22,447 bases of DNA from assembly GCA_023430705.1 (NCBI GenBank), contig JAEYZJ010000320.1, forward strand, positions 1 through 22,447, in the 5' to 3' direction. Shown piece by piece: positions 13,933 through 21,575 of this stretch. This DNA is from Pseudomonadota bacterium. Lineage in GTDB: Bacteria; Pseudomonadota; Alphaproteobacteria; Rhizobiales; Devosiaceae. The notes beneath the pieces were generated by a model. The model worked only from the letters and a program-made list of their open reading frames with translations. It was not told where the DNA came from and did no database searches. The position numbers and the translations under genes were made by a program. Position 1 is the first letter of the stretch, and each line of letters begins with the position of its first letter.

Positions 13933-14568
13933 ATGGCAATTCTCATCGGCGACGTCGCCCCCGACTTCGAGGCCGAGACCACCGAAGGTCGCATCCGTTT
14001 CCACGACCATATCGAGGGCAGCTGGGCGGTCCTCTTCTCGCACCCCAAGAACTTCACCCCGGTCTGCACGACCGAGCTTGGCTATACCGCAAAGCTCAAG
14101 CCCGAGTTCGACAAGCGCGGCGTGCGGGTGCTGGGCCTCAGCGTCGACAAGCTCGAGAATCACGCCGGCTGGGCGGCCGACATCGCCGAGACGCAGGGCG
14201 CGACGCTCAACTTCCCGCTGATCTCGGATCCCGATCGCGAGATCTCGACCAAGTACGACATGATCCACCCGAACGCGAACGACTCGCTGACGGTGCGCTC
14301 GCTGTTCGTGATCGGCCCCGACAAGAAGGTGAAGCTCAAGATCGAGTATCCCGCGTCCACCGGCCGCAACTTCGACGAGATCCTGCGCGTCATCGACAGC
14401 CTGCAGCTTACTGCCCGCCATCAGGTCGCCACGCCGGTGAACTGGCAGACCGGCGACGACGTGATCATCGTGCCCGCCGTCTCGGACGAGGCCGCGCGCG
14501 AAAAGTATCCGGAAGGCTGGAAGGCGCCCAAGCCGTACCTGCGCATCGTGCCGCAGCCGCGCGGCTGA
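13933..14568 (+). CDS. 1-Cys peroxiredoxin (Prx6 type)
   Basis: A 211-residue cytoplasmic thiol peroxidase that reduces hydrogen peroxide and organic peroxides. The active-site motif is TPVCTTE, with Thr42 and peroxidatic Cys45 in HPKNFTPVC. The catalytic Arg lies in SLTVRSLFVIGP. No other cysteine is present, so it has no resolving Cys. The C-terminal extension (VATPVNWQTGDDVIIVPAVS, EGWKAPKPYLRIVPQ) is diagnostic of the Prx6 class. AAGGAG lies seven bases before the ATG. A strong hairpin follows the gene at 14591-14614. Confidence 0.95.
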   Translation: MAILIGDVAPDFEAETTEGRIRFHDHIEGSWAVLFSHPKNFTPVCTTELGYTAKLKPEFDKRGVRVLGLSVDKLENHAGWAADIAETQGATLNFPLISDPDREISTKYDMIHPNANDSLTVRSLFVIGPDKKVKLKIEYPASTGRNFDEILRVIDSLQLTARHQVATPVNWQTGDDVIIVPAVSDEAAREKYPEGWKAPKPYLRIVPQPRG

Positions 14569-14590
14569 TCGGCATCCGGCTCGCGTTCGA

Positions 14591-14614
14591 CAGGCGGCTC
14601 CCCGGAGCCGCCTG
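14591..14614. terminator. Bidirectional terminator hairpin
   Basis: A perfect 10-bp stem, CAGGCGGCTC with GAGCCGCCTG, and a CCCG loop lie between the convergent peroxiredoxin and small membrane protein genes, 22 bases after one stop and 7 bases after the other. Only a short CTGCATTT follows, so it is a moderate intrinsic terminator. Confidence 0.6.
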
Positions 14615-14621
14615 CTGCATT

Positions 14622-14888
14622 TCAGGGGTTGCCGCGAAGGGCCCGGTCGATCGATCGCAGCAGCATCAGCATGCGGCCGAAGCCCATCACCAGCAGCCCG
14701 CCGACCAGCGGCGTCACCGTCCAGGCCAGGGCCCGCGCCGTACTGAGCAGGTTGGCGATGAAGTCCGAACCCGGCGTGTCGAGCCCGGCGGTGAAGTTCT
14801 GGATCAGCACCGGCGCTTCGGCCCCGATCATCACCAGCGTCACGAGCGTCGCAATCAGGCCGGCGATATAGAGAAGTCCCGCAACCAT
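14622..14888 (-). CDS. Small membrane protein
   Basis: An 88-residue protein with two hydrophobic helices, at MVAGLLYIAGLIATLVTLVM and ALAWTVTPLVGGLLVMGF, linked by an acidic, probably periplasmic loop. A basic C terminus (RMLMLLRSIDRALRGNP) follows. AGGAGAG lies five to six bases before the ATG. It is 60 bases downstream of the YjbR-like gene in the same direction. No known family is recognised. Confidence 0.65.
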   Translation of the reverse strand: MVAGLLYIAGLIATLVTLVMIGAEAPVLIQNFTAGLDTPGSDFIANLLSTARALAWTVTPLVGGLLVMGFGRMLMLLRSIDRALRGNP

Positions 14889-14948
14889 CCCCGCTCTCCT
14901 CGCAATGGTTGCCGGAGAGTTAAGGAGGGCCGCCGGGCCAAGTCAACG

Positions 14949-15293
14949 TCACAATCCGAGTTCCGCCCTGAGCTTGAGCGTCAGCTTGGCGGCAACCAGC
15001 CGATGCGACTCGCGGATGTAGCCGGCAAGCAGGTCGTCCTCGAGCGCGCCGGGAGACACGCGCACCCACTGCCGCTTGGCGAAATAGGCCGCCTGTCCGA
15101 TGCCCGGAATCTGGGTCAGCCCGTCGAAGGCGATCTCACCTACCTTGAAGACGAGGTCGCCGCTCGCGTCGGCGTTGAGGCAAAAGACCTTGCCCCCCAC
15201 CTTGCCGACCAGCGCTTCCCACTGCTCATCGAGGGTCACTGCCGGCAGGCCGAGCAGGAAGTCGCGACAGCGGAGGCGCTCGTGCAGGCTCAT
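14949..15293 (-). CDS. MmcQ/YjbR family protein
   Basis: A 114-residue protein of the MmcQ/YjbR double-wing family. Family blocks are LHERLRCRDFLLGLPAVTLD, VGGKVFCLNADASGDLVFKV, and YFAKRQWVRVSPGALEDDLL followed by IRESHRLVAAKL. The fold binds DNA in some reports, but the cellular function is unknown. A GGAGCC ribosome site precedes the ATG. It starts 9 bases after the stop of the membrane-protein gene upstream, indicating an operon. Confidence 0.85.
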   Translation of the reverse strand: MSLHERLRCRDFLLGLPAVTLDEQWEALVGKVGGKVFCLNADASGDLVFKVGEIAFDGLTQIPGIGQAAYFAKRQWVRVSPGALEDDLLAGYIRESHRLVAAKLTLKLRAELGL

Positions 15294-15302
15294 TGCTGGC
15301 TC

Positions 15303-15626
15303 CTAGATCTGGTCGTGCCGCACGAGGAGCCGGGTCTTGCGTGACCGTCCGGCCCAGGCAAGAACGGCGCCAGGCACAGCCAGCACGGCCCAGCCCGGGC
15401 TCGCGAGGATGAACTCGGCCGCCGGTTCGAGCACGATGCCGAAGAAGCGTCCCGCGATGAACTCGCGGATCGCCGCGAGGCTCGGCGCATGCACCCAGGC
15501 CAGGTCCTCGGCGAACGAGGTGAACACCAGCTGGCTGGCCCCGAGCGAGCGCGTGCCGTCGATGATCAGCAGGATCAGTGCCACGCCCAGCAGCCAGGTG
15601 CCCAGCACTCTGAGGATAAGCCGCAT
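15303..15626 (-). CDS. Conserved membrane protein with two or three helices
   Basis: A 107-residue protein beginning MRLILRVLGTWLLGVALILL, a typical basic start before a membrane helix. A second hydrophobic region (AAEFILASPGWAVLAVPGAV) and a basic C terminus (RSRKTRLLVRHDQI) follow. The frame is open to an ATG at 15701, which would add a 25-residue polar lead. I chose ATG 15624-15626 because it starts right at the signal-anchor. Neither start has a strong Shine-Dalgarno. It is the first gene of the short minus-strand operon with the YjbR-like gene. Function unknown. Confidence 0.65.
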   Translation of the reverse strand: MRLILRVLGTWLLGVALILLIIDGTRSLGASQLVFTSFAEDLAWVHAPSLAAIREFIAGRFFGIVLEPAAEFILASPGWAVLAVPGAVLAWAGRSRKTRLLVRHDQI

Positions 15627-15761
15627 CGAAGGTCCATTCGTCTGGGGCAGCGGTGCCGCATTCCGGCCCAACTCAGCCTCTTCTGCCATGCGCGCGGCCA
15701 TTGCGACAAGCAGGATGGCGCCCGATCGGGCACAAGGCGATCTGCTGACGCTTTATCTGCC

Positions 15762-15789
15762 TTGCGGTCGCGCCATCGATGAGTATATT
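15762..15789 (+). promoter_or_regulatory. Promoter for tRNA-Ser
   Basis: TTGCGG (15762-15767) and TATATT (15784-15789) are separated by 16 bases, matching sigma-70-type -35 and -10 hexamers. The start of transcription would be about 65 bases before the tRNA. Confidence 0.5.
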
Positions 15790-15861
15790 GCGCCCGCTCC
15801 GGCCGGCTCTGCCTCCGGACAAGCAGACCCCCGGGCCCCCGCGCCCGGCCGCTGCAAAAGC

Positions 15862-15951
15862 GGAGAGATGGCCGAGTGGTCGAAGGCGCACGCCTGGAAA
15901 GTGTGTAGGCGGGGAACCGTCTCAAGGGTTCGAATCCCTTTCTCTCCGCCA
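15862..15951 (+). tRNA. tRNA-Ser (anticodon GGA), CCA encoded
   Basis: The acceptor stem GGAGAGA pairs with TCTCTCC, followed by discriminator G and an encoded CCA (15949-15951). The D-arm is TGGCCGAGTGGTCGAAGGC. The anticodon arm CACGC-CTGGAAA-GTGTG carries GGA at 15896-15898, reading UCC/UCU serine codons. A long variable arm, typical of class II tRNA-Ser, precedes the T-arm GGGTTCGAATCCC. Its 3' end is the likely integration site of the neighbouring recombinase. Confidence 0.98.
15929..15951 (+). other. Putative island attachment site (attL) in the tRNA-Ser 3' end
   Basis: The T-arm and acceptor end of the tRNA lie 84 bases before a tyrosine recombinase start, and base composition drops immediately after. 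Tyrosine recombinases commonly use tRNA 3' ends as attB. The matching attR copy was not found in the window, so the exact core is not defined. Confidence 0.4.
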
Positions 15952-15960
15952 GCAGCCTCG

Positions 15961-15977
15961 GGAAGCCTAGAGCTTCC
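15961..15977 (+). terminator. Hairpin just downstream of tRNA-Ser
   Basis: A perfect 6-bp stem, GGAAGC with GCTTCC, and a CTAGA loop lie ten bases past the tRNA CCA. There is no U-run. It may be a tRNA 3' processing or termination element, or part of the recombinase-binding region. Confidence 0.3.
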
Positions 15978-16011
15978 TAGGGTTATGAATAATCAAGACT
16001 TTTGACGGTCT

Positions 16012-16036
16012 CGGTGGTACACAACGGTGGTACACA
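16012..16036 (+). repeat. Tandem 12-base direct repeat overlapping the integrase start
   Basis: CGGTGGTACACA occurs at 16012-16023 and again at 16025-16036, a 13-base period. The second copy runs into the ATG of the recombinase gene. The spacing, little more than one helical turn, would suit paired protein-binding sites such as recombinase arm-type or autoregulatory sites. Confidence 0.5.
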
Positions 16037-17553
16037 TGAGCCCAAGAATGTCCTCTCCCTGGAAGCACCCCAAGACCGGCGTCTATTGGCTCAGACGCCG
16101 AGTGCCGGTGCACCTCGTCCAGCTCGTCGGACGGAGGGAAGAAAAGCAGTCGCTGCGTACGAAGGACCCGGTAGAGGCCAAGCGGGCGTTCGCTATAGCG
16201 ATGGGCGCGATCGAGGAGCGCTGGGCAAACCTTGAGCGTGGGTCGCGTGCGCTCAGCCCTCGCGAAGCGCTCAACCTAGCTCGCGTCTTCTATGACGGGA
16301 TGCTCGACGAGTTTCGCGACCAGCCTCTGCTTCAGACGAGATGGGATGTCGAGGTCGGAGCTACCTGCTTTGTGCCCGTTGCCCCATCAACGCCGGTGAA
16401 CCTTGCCGTAGACGAACGCGAGGTACGGCGGACCATTATGGAGAATTGGTGTCGCGAGTTCGCCCGGCATCGCTTGGCTCAGAATGGGATCGCTATAACC
16501 GCCGAGAACGTCGAGGTACTCGGGCGATCCATCTGTGGCGCGTTACAAGCCGCGGCCATTGAACTGAAGCGCATCTCTGCCACTCCAGCATTCGGTCGGC
16601 CGACAGAGAAAGCGCTACTGCCAACCGCAGCGGCAGGCGACCAGAAGGCATCGGTTCCGCCGAAGTCGGTGCCGGCTAAGGACATCTTTGACGGGTGGGC
16701 TGCAGAGCGTCGCCCGAACCAGAAGACACTCTACTCCTACGAACGTGTCCTTGCGGCGTTCATGGCGTTTGTTGGGACTGACGATGTAGCGGCCGTGACG
16801 CAGAAGGATGTGGCCGCATGGAAGGCAGACATGCTGAGCAAGGGCCTAAGCGCCAAGACGATTGCCGCTAGCAAGCTCGGGGCTGTGCGGGCGGTCTTTC
16901 AGTGGGCAACCGACAATGGGGTGATCTCCGAGAATCCGTTCTCGAAGGTGTCAATTACCGTCAAGAAGAAGCCGGGCGAGCGGCGTAGAGGGTATAGCGA
17001 CGACGAAGCTGCCCTCGTCTTGAGGGCAGCCGAAAAGGAAGAGAGTGCTCACCGGCGCTGGGTGCCGCTGCTTTGCGCTTACACCGGAGCGCGGGTTTCC
17101 GAAGTCTCGCAGTTGCGGAAGGAAGATGTGACCAAGCACCAGGGTATTTGGTGCCTTCAATTGACCCCGGAAGCAGGTAGTCTAAAGAACGCCAGCTCTG
17201 AGCGTGTCATCCCCCTCCACCCCCGGGTCGTCGATGCCGGCTTCGTGAAGTTTGTCGATAAGTTAGCGGCTGGACCGATCTTCTCTGAGGTCCCCCCGGA
17301 TCGGTTCGGAGTGCGCGGCGGGAACATGACGAAGCTCGTGTCGAGATGGGTGCGCGATGAACTGCACATTCGCGACCCTCGCCTTGCCCCAAGCCATGCC
17401 TGGCGACACCGTTTCAAGACATTGTGCCGCCGGCACGGCGTTTCATCAGACATCGGCGATGCGCTGACTGGCCACAGCGCGCGGACAGTTGCAGATACTT
17501 ATGGCGCCTTCGAGGTTACGGCTCTTTATCGGGAGCTTTGCAAGCTGCCCTGA
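16036..17553 (+). CDS. int: Tyrosine recombinase / site-specific integrase
   Basis: A 505-residue phage-type integrase. The N-terminal region (about 6-60, YWLRRRVPVHLVQLVG) resembles the DUF6538 domain of proteobacterial island integrases. A core-binding SAM-like domain follows (about 214-300, LYSYERVLAAFMAFVG). The catalytic domain then has R353 in YTGARVSEV, K384 in SLKNASSER, H454 and R457 in HAWRHRFKTL, H480 in TGHSARTVADTYG and nucleophile Y489. All key residues are present, so it is probably active. ATG 16036 is chosen; GTG 16027 is an in-frame alternative, and both overlap the tandem repeat. It is transcribed away from tRNA-Ser, and base composition is lower in GC than the genes to the left. 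Confidence 0.95.
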   Translation: MSPRMSSPWKHPKTGVYWLRRRVPVHLVQLVGRREEKQSLRTKDPVEAKRAFAIAMGAIEERWANLERGSRALSPREALNLARVFYDGMLDEFRDQPLLQTRWDVEVGATCFVPVAPSTPVNLAVDEREVRRTIMENWCREFARHRLAQNGIAITAENVEVLGRSICGALQAAAIELKRISATPAFGRPTEKALLPTAAAGDQKASVPPKSVPAKDIFDGWAAERRPNQKTLYSYERVLAAFMAFVGTDDVAAVTQKDVAAWKADMLSKGLSAKTIAASKLGAVRAVFQWATDNGVISENPFSKVSITVKKKPGERRRGYSDDEAALVLRAAEKEESAHRRWVPLLCAYTGARVSEVSQLRKEDVTKHQGIWCLQLTPEAGSLKNASSERVIPLHPRVVDAGFVKFVDKLAAGPIFSEVPPDRFGVRGGNMTKLVSRWVRDELHIRDPRLAPSHAWRHRFKTLCRRHGVSSDIGDALTGHSARTVADTYGAFEVTALYRELCKLP

Positions 17554-17603
17554 GGTTGGCTTGCCGAACATTTCGAGGAGGCCCCGCTTACGATGCGTGT
17601 TTG

Positions 17604-17615
17604 CCGAGGCCTCGG
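17604..17615. repeat. Perfect 12-base palindrome downstream of int
   Basis: CCGAGGCCTCGG lies 50 bases after the integrase stop, in the 229-base spacer before the end of the minus-strand TPR gene. It could be part of a weak terminator or a protein-binding site. There is no loop or U-tract. Confidence 0.25.
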
Positions 17616-17782
17616 AGTTGTTCGGGGCCCTGCGCTTCCACATGAGCAGGGCAACTCCCAATTGGTGAATCGCCATGGCTCGGTTGCACAGGTCTGGTGA
17701 TGACTGAAAAGCTCTCTAGAAGTGGCGCGCGACTAGTGCATTATGGAGCTTTGCCTATCGGACAAGTGGATTGTAGTTCACT

Positions 17783-19201
17783 TCAGACAAGAAACCGGAG
17801 CGCCTTCCAGCCCACCTTCCCGTTGTTCGCTTTGAGCAGTACAGCTCGTACAGCTCGCACAGTTCGTTCCTCGACCTCGCCGTCGGCGATTTCCTTTGCC
17901 AGATGGGGCGGGATAAAGACGTCACCTCGAGGATTGCGAAGGAAGGCGAAGCTGTTTCCTTCGTGCCTCTCGATCCGACCTGTTACGTTCTCGCAGAATC
18001 CCGGGATCACTTCGGCCTCCGCCCGCTTCCAGTCGGTCGGCTTCTCGGCCGGTCCGGTCCTTCCGATCTCGATGATAGTGCCGGGCTCGACCGCGGCGAT
18101 TTCCGGGAAGCGTCCGTGGGGCATCGGACACCCACTCTCCACGCCAGTCGCGACATAGGTGAGGGCCATCCTCTCGTTGATGTGCTCGACCACGCCCAGC
18201 GAGTAAATTACGGACCTCGCGTCAAGCTCCGCGATCAGTCTTCTTGCCTCGCTCGCGGCCTTCGGCGGAGGCATTGGTCGATCCGTTTCTACCTCACGCT
18301 TATACCAATCGCTCTGCAGCAGCCGCGATAGTTCCGTAGGTGTCCTGAAGCTATGCTCTTCTCGATAATCCGCCGCTAGGCGTGCCTGGAAGGTCGCTTC
18401 GGGGAACCTCTCCTGGGTTGCCAAGAGCTCGGCAAGCCGGATCCGGACGCGCGCGACCTCCTGCTCCTCCCGTGCCAGTTCTGTGGCATGGACATAGCAC
18501 ACCACGGCCCTCTCGGGTTGCGTCTTCTCCAGTATCTCGCCGAGCAGCGCCCACGGCCAGGCGGCCCTCGACTGCCTCTGTAGAATCGGGGCGAGACGAC
18601 GCACCGCGTCTTCGAGCCGATCCTCGCTCAGATCGATCTTGCACTGGTAGTAATTGAGCCACTGGTCGTTCGGATCGTCTGCGAGCGCTTGTTCCAGGAT
18701 CGAAAGCCCCCAACGGACGGGATCGGAGTCCCGGCGCCCCTCAGCCGCGCCGGATGCAGCCTCGCGAGCAACAGCACGCGCGAACCGCTGCTGCAAGCTA
18801 TCGACTCTCCTGCCGTCATCGGTAACGAACGGCCTCCGGTCCTCGGCCGGGAAACCGTCGATGCCGGCCCATTGCGCGAAAGCGAGAAACTCCGGCCATT
18901 GGCGCGAGACCTTTCCGGCAAGGCGCAGCATCTGCGAGAAGGCTGTATCGCCGCGGAGGGGAGCGGCCATCTGCGAGAATTCTCGCATGCAAGGCGAGAT
19001 GCGGCTGGCCATCGCGGGATCGGAGATACGCTTACGCTCGTGGTCCTCCACGATCTGTTTGGCCTGATCGTAGAGCACCCAAGCGTAGGCCCGCAAAAAC
19101 CAGACGTCTTCCTCACGCCCCGAAAGACCCGCGCGGGCTGCTTCCAGCGCCTCTGCGGATCTGCCTGCACGACGAAGTCCGAGAATCTCCCTTGAATCCA
19201 T
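17783..19201 (-). CDS. TPR protein with tandem C-terminal OB/cold-shock-like segments
   Basis: A 472-residue cytoplasmic protein. TPR-like helical pairs occupy the N-terminal two thirds, for example EILGLRRAGRSAEALEAARA (5-24) and DQWLNYYQCKIDLSEDRLED (179-198), then AWPWALLGEILEKTQPERAV. The C-terminal part holds two beta-rich segments. The first, about 334-380 (YSLGVVEHINERMALTYVAT), recalls the first strands of a cold-shock/OB fold. The second, about 402-472, has NVTGRIERHEGNSFAFL, DVFIPPHLA and a final KVGWKALRF. This architecture suggests a scaffold that binds RNA or single-stranded DNA. Its ATG lies four bases after the stop of the helicase gene, so the two form an operon with coupled translation. 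No nuclease or protease motif is visible. I cannot name a characterised homologue. Confidence 0.75.
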   Translation of the reverse strand: MDSREILGLRRAGRSAEALEAARAGLSGREEDVWFLRAYAWVLYDQAKQIVEDHERKRISDPAMASRISPCMREFSQMAAPLRGDTAFSQMLRLAGKVSRQWPEFLAFAQWAGIDGFPAEDRRPFVTDDGRRVDSLQQRFARAVAREAASGAAEGRRDSDPVRWGLSILEQALADDPNDQWLNYYQCKIDLSEDRLEDAVRRLAPILQRQSRAAWPWALLGEILEKTQPERAVVCYVHATELAREEQEVARVRIRLAELLATQERFPEATFQARLAADYREEHSFRTPTELSRLLQSDWYKREVETDRPMPPPKAASEARRLIAELDARSVIYSLGVVEHINERMALTYVATGVESGCPMPHGRFPEIAAVEPGTIIEIGRTGPAEKPTDWKRAEAEVIPGFCENVTGRIERHEGNSFAFLRNPRGDVFIPPHLAKEIADGEVEERTVRAVRAVLLKANNGKVGWKALRFLV

Positions 19202-19205
19202 TGTC

Positions 19206-21296
19206 CTAGTCTTGCAGGCCTTTCATGGACCGCCGAACTTCGCTGTACAGCCCAGCGCTCGCGCCTGGCCCCCCGACCTCTTGCGCTGCATTCCAGGTCT
19301 TGGAACCGTCGTAGGTGAAATCGATGTCGCCGCGCCGAGAACCATCCGCAAATGAAACTCGTAGCCGATACGGCATCAGCTTGAAAGATGTGCGGCGGAT
19401 CTCACCGCCCTCAAGCGACGCGTCGAGGCGCTTTAGGAAATCCGCTACGAACGCGTTCGGTTCTTCTCGCTCACCAGTATTCTCCAGCGCGTCGAAGGCA
19501 GACAGGGCCTCAGCGAGCAGGCTCTCGTCCGACCGTGTTCCAGGCGTGGGTCCAAAGCGGCGAAGAATATTCCTGCCATTATAGTAATATTGTAGTTCGG
19601 CCGTTACCCCTCCACGAGCCAAGATGTAGCGCTCACAGTATTCGAGATGCCTCAGACTCGCGACATCGATGCCGAGCGCGGACCAACATTCTCGAAGCTG
19701 TCGATGCCGCGGCAGCAGTCTCGCCGTAGCAGGCGAAAAAGAGAAGCGGTCCCAATCGGGATCGCGTTCCGCGGCCTCCACATCGCCGACGCCGACAACC
19801 TCCTCGTCGCCATCAATCTCGCCCCACATATCCGCCGAAATTGCGTCGAATTCAGGCGGCTCGACGACGTACAATCGGCGTTTGGCCCGAGTTAGGGCGG
19901 TGTAGGCCCAACGGAAGAAGGCGCGGTTTCGGACGCCTCCCACTCCGGCGAAGTCCACCAGCACCGTGTCCCACTCGCCTCCCTGCGCCTTGTGGCATGT
20001 CATGGCGTAGCCGTATTTTACCTGAACTGCGTTGAAATATCGGTCAGATCTGAGATGCTTGGCGAACTCACTGGATCTCGGCTTCAATTCCGGGTTTCGC
20101 TGGCGGAAGTGGACGAGGAGCGCTCGTTGCTCGAGGGGGGTCAGTTCTCGACCTGGCGAGTCGAGAAGGTTCTCGAGTATTAGACAGCGCTTCCTGATAA
20201 CGCTCCCGTCGGCCTCTCGGTAAGCGACGGTTGCATCGCGGAAGTAGAGTTCGACGACGCCCCCGCCTCTAACCGATACAGAGGCGCGTTCGCCAGACGT
20301 CCCTGCGTCCAGGACCTTGACAAGATCGCCATTGCGCAGGTCGACCGAGTGGGCGTTGCGGTTCACGAGGAGAAGGTCGTCGACTTGGACGGGGTATCCT
20401 GCGTTGCCCCAAAGCCGCTCGCGGATGCCGCGATTGTATTCCAGCGCCGTGGCATTAGACCGTACCACGACCACGCTCGAGCTGCGTGACCGCACGTTAC
20501 GCTCGAGGACGTCGAAGGCGACCTCGGATTCGATGCGGACGATCTCTTCGCCATCCGGCTGCAATGAGAAGGTATTGAAGGTCTCGGCCGCGATAGCCTC
20601 ACGTATTGCGGTGGCCCGCTCTAGGATAGCGCTGCCCTCGCGTTGGCGCATCACCTTGCCGAGCTCGAACGTCGATACGGTCAGCCCGAACTCGGCCTTA
20701 AGGCGCTGAGGTGAAAGGGCTGGCGACTCTTCCTCTCCTACCGGCGGCAACTGAGCGAGATCGCCCACGAAGACCAGCTTGACGAGCCGATCATCGGAGC
20801 CCGCTCTCCGCCGTGATCGCGCGAAGGTCACGATGTCCTTGAGAAGACGTCCAGATCCGAAGCGGACTACGTCGCCGTAGGCCTCGCGGTCGCCAATCAG
20901 AGATGCCTCGTCGACAACGAGAACCGACATGGCCGGCTCGTCCTCCGTGAGGGGAAAGAACCACCGCAGGCCAGGGTCATTCGGGGCCTCCGCGTCCTCG
21001 TTCACTTCAAGCCGGTCTAGCGCATAGATGATGCTGTGGATCGTCTTGGCTCCCACATCCATCCCGGTGGCCTGCGCAACCTTATTCCCAAGAATCCTGG
21101 CTGCGCGTCCCGTCGGCGCCGCTAGCGCGCAGGAGAGGTTCATATCCGCGACGATCTCGACGAGCCTCCCGATTATCGTCGTCTTGCCGGTTCCGGCGCT
21201 TCCTGCGAGGACGAGAACGTCGGCGGCATCGTTTTCGAGGAACTGTCGGACTGCTTCGGCGGCCTTGTTTTGTTCCGGTGTGAGTTCGATCTGCAT
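19206..21296 (-). CDS. SF1B (RecD/AAA_30-like) ATP-dependent helicase
   Basis: A 696-residue superfamily 1 helicase with every core motif: Q-motif LTPEQNKAAEAV (5-16), Walker A GSAGTGKTT (32-40), Ia APTGRAARIL (60-69), Walker B VVDEAS (127-132), III VGDLAQLPPVG (177-187), IV VVVVRSN (275-281), V YAMTCHKAQGGEWDTV (430-445) and VI WAYTALTRAKRRLYVV (463-478). The UvrD_C_2-type end of domain 2A resembles RecD2, TraA and Dda. It lacks the long N-terminal HhH region of RecD2. After motif VI about 210 residues form a C-terminal region I cannot assign, with YYYNGRNILRRFG and SFKLMPYRLRVSF. It is the first gene of a two-gene operon with the TPR-OB protein, on an integrase-bearing island. That suggests defence or mobile-element DNA/RNA processing, by inference. 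Confidence 0.9.
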   Translation of the reverse strand: MQIELTPEQNKAAEAVRQFLENDAADVLVLAGSAGTGKTTIIGRLVEIVADMNLSCALAAPTGRAARILGNKVAQATGMDVGAKTIHSIIYALDRLEVNEDAEAPNDPGLRWFFPLTEDEPAMSVLVVDEASLIGDREAYGDVVRFGSGRLLKDIVTFARSRRRAGSDDRLVKLVFVGDLAQLPPVGEEESPALSPQRLKAEFGLTVSTFELGKVMRQREGSAILERATAIREAIAAETFNTFSLQPDGEEIVRIESEVAFDVLERNVRSRSSSVVVVRSNATALEYNRGIRERLWGNAGYPVQVDDLLLVNRNAHSVDLRNGDLVKVLDAGTSGERASVSVRGGGVVELYFRDATVAYREADGSVIRKRCLILENLLDSPGRELTPLEQRALLVHFRQRNPELKPRSSEFAKHLRSDRYFNAVQVKYGYAMTCHKAQGGEWDTVLVDFAGVGGVRNRAFFRWAYTALTRAKRRLYVVEPPEFDAISADMWGEIDGDEEVVGVGDVEAAERDPDWDRFSFSPATARLLPRHRQLRECWSALGIDVASLRHLEYCERYILARGGVTAELQYYYNGRNILRRFGPTPGTRSDESLLAEALSAFDALENTGEREEPNAFVADFLKRLDASLEGGEIRRTSFKLMPYRLRVSFADGSRRGDIDFTYDGSKTWNAAQEVGGPGASAGLYSEVRRSMKGLQD

Positions 21297-21400
21297 TTGT
21301 GCTGCCTACCAGATGAGACTAAGGCGCGCACGCCTGCTCTCAAACACTGACGTGAGCAAGTATATGATGCAATGAAGTTTTTGCAGGTCTCCTAGGAGCT

Positions 21401-21420
21401 TTGCCTGAAGTAAGAGGCAA
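21401..21420. promoter_or_regulatory. Inverted repeat upstream of the helicase operon
   Basis: TTGCCT and AGGCAA, separated by eight bases, lie about 105 bases upstream of the helicase ATG in a 279-base spacer. The minus strand between here and the gene carries a TATACT -10-like element near 21360, without a convincing -35. It may be an operator or part of the promoter region of the operon. Confidence 0.25.
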
Positions 21421-21496
21421 GGATTTCCGTGTTCGAGATGTGCGTGACGTTGCCATGCCCGAACCCAAACGCTCGAGGCGTCTGGCACAAGCGCTG

Positions 21497-21542
21497 AAAA
21501 AAACGAAACCGTCGGGCCATCGATGACACTGTTGGCGGCCCG
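21497..21542 (-). terminator. Possible terminator upstream of the helicase operon
   Basis: On the minus strand, CGGGCC pairs with GGCCCG across an 18-base loop, followed nine bases later by a run of seven T. It lies 34 bases after the stop of the minus-strand frame ending at 21576 and would separate that unit from the helicase operon. The long loop and the gap before the T-run make it weak. Confidence 0.35.
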
Positions 21543-21575
21543 AGGTGGCTCTTGAGCTCATCGTCACGTGGGTCT

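Noticed and set aside
15720..15731. 12-base palindrome GCCCGATCGGGC upstream of tRNA-Ser
   Set aside because: It is perfect, but short palindromes of G/C are frequent here and it has no loop, U-tract or fixed distance to a promoter.
17446..17676. 76-residue minus-strand frame overlapping the 3' end of int
   Set aside because: It overlaps the catalytic end of a clear integrase by over 100 bases, has no ribosome-binding site, and its sequence matches no family I know.
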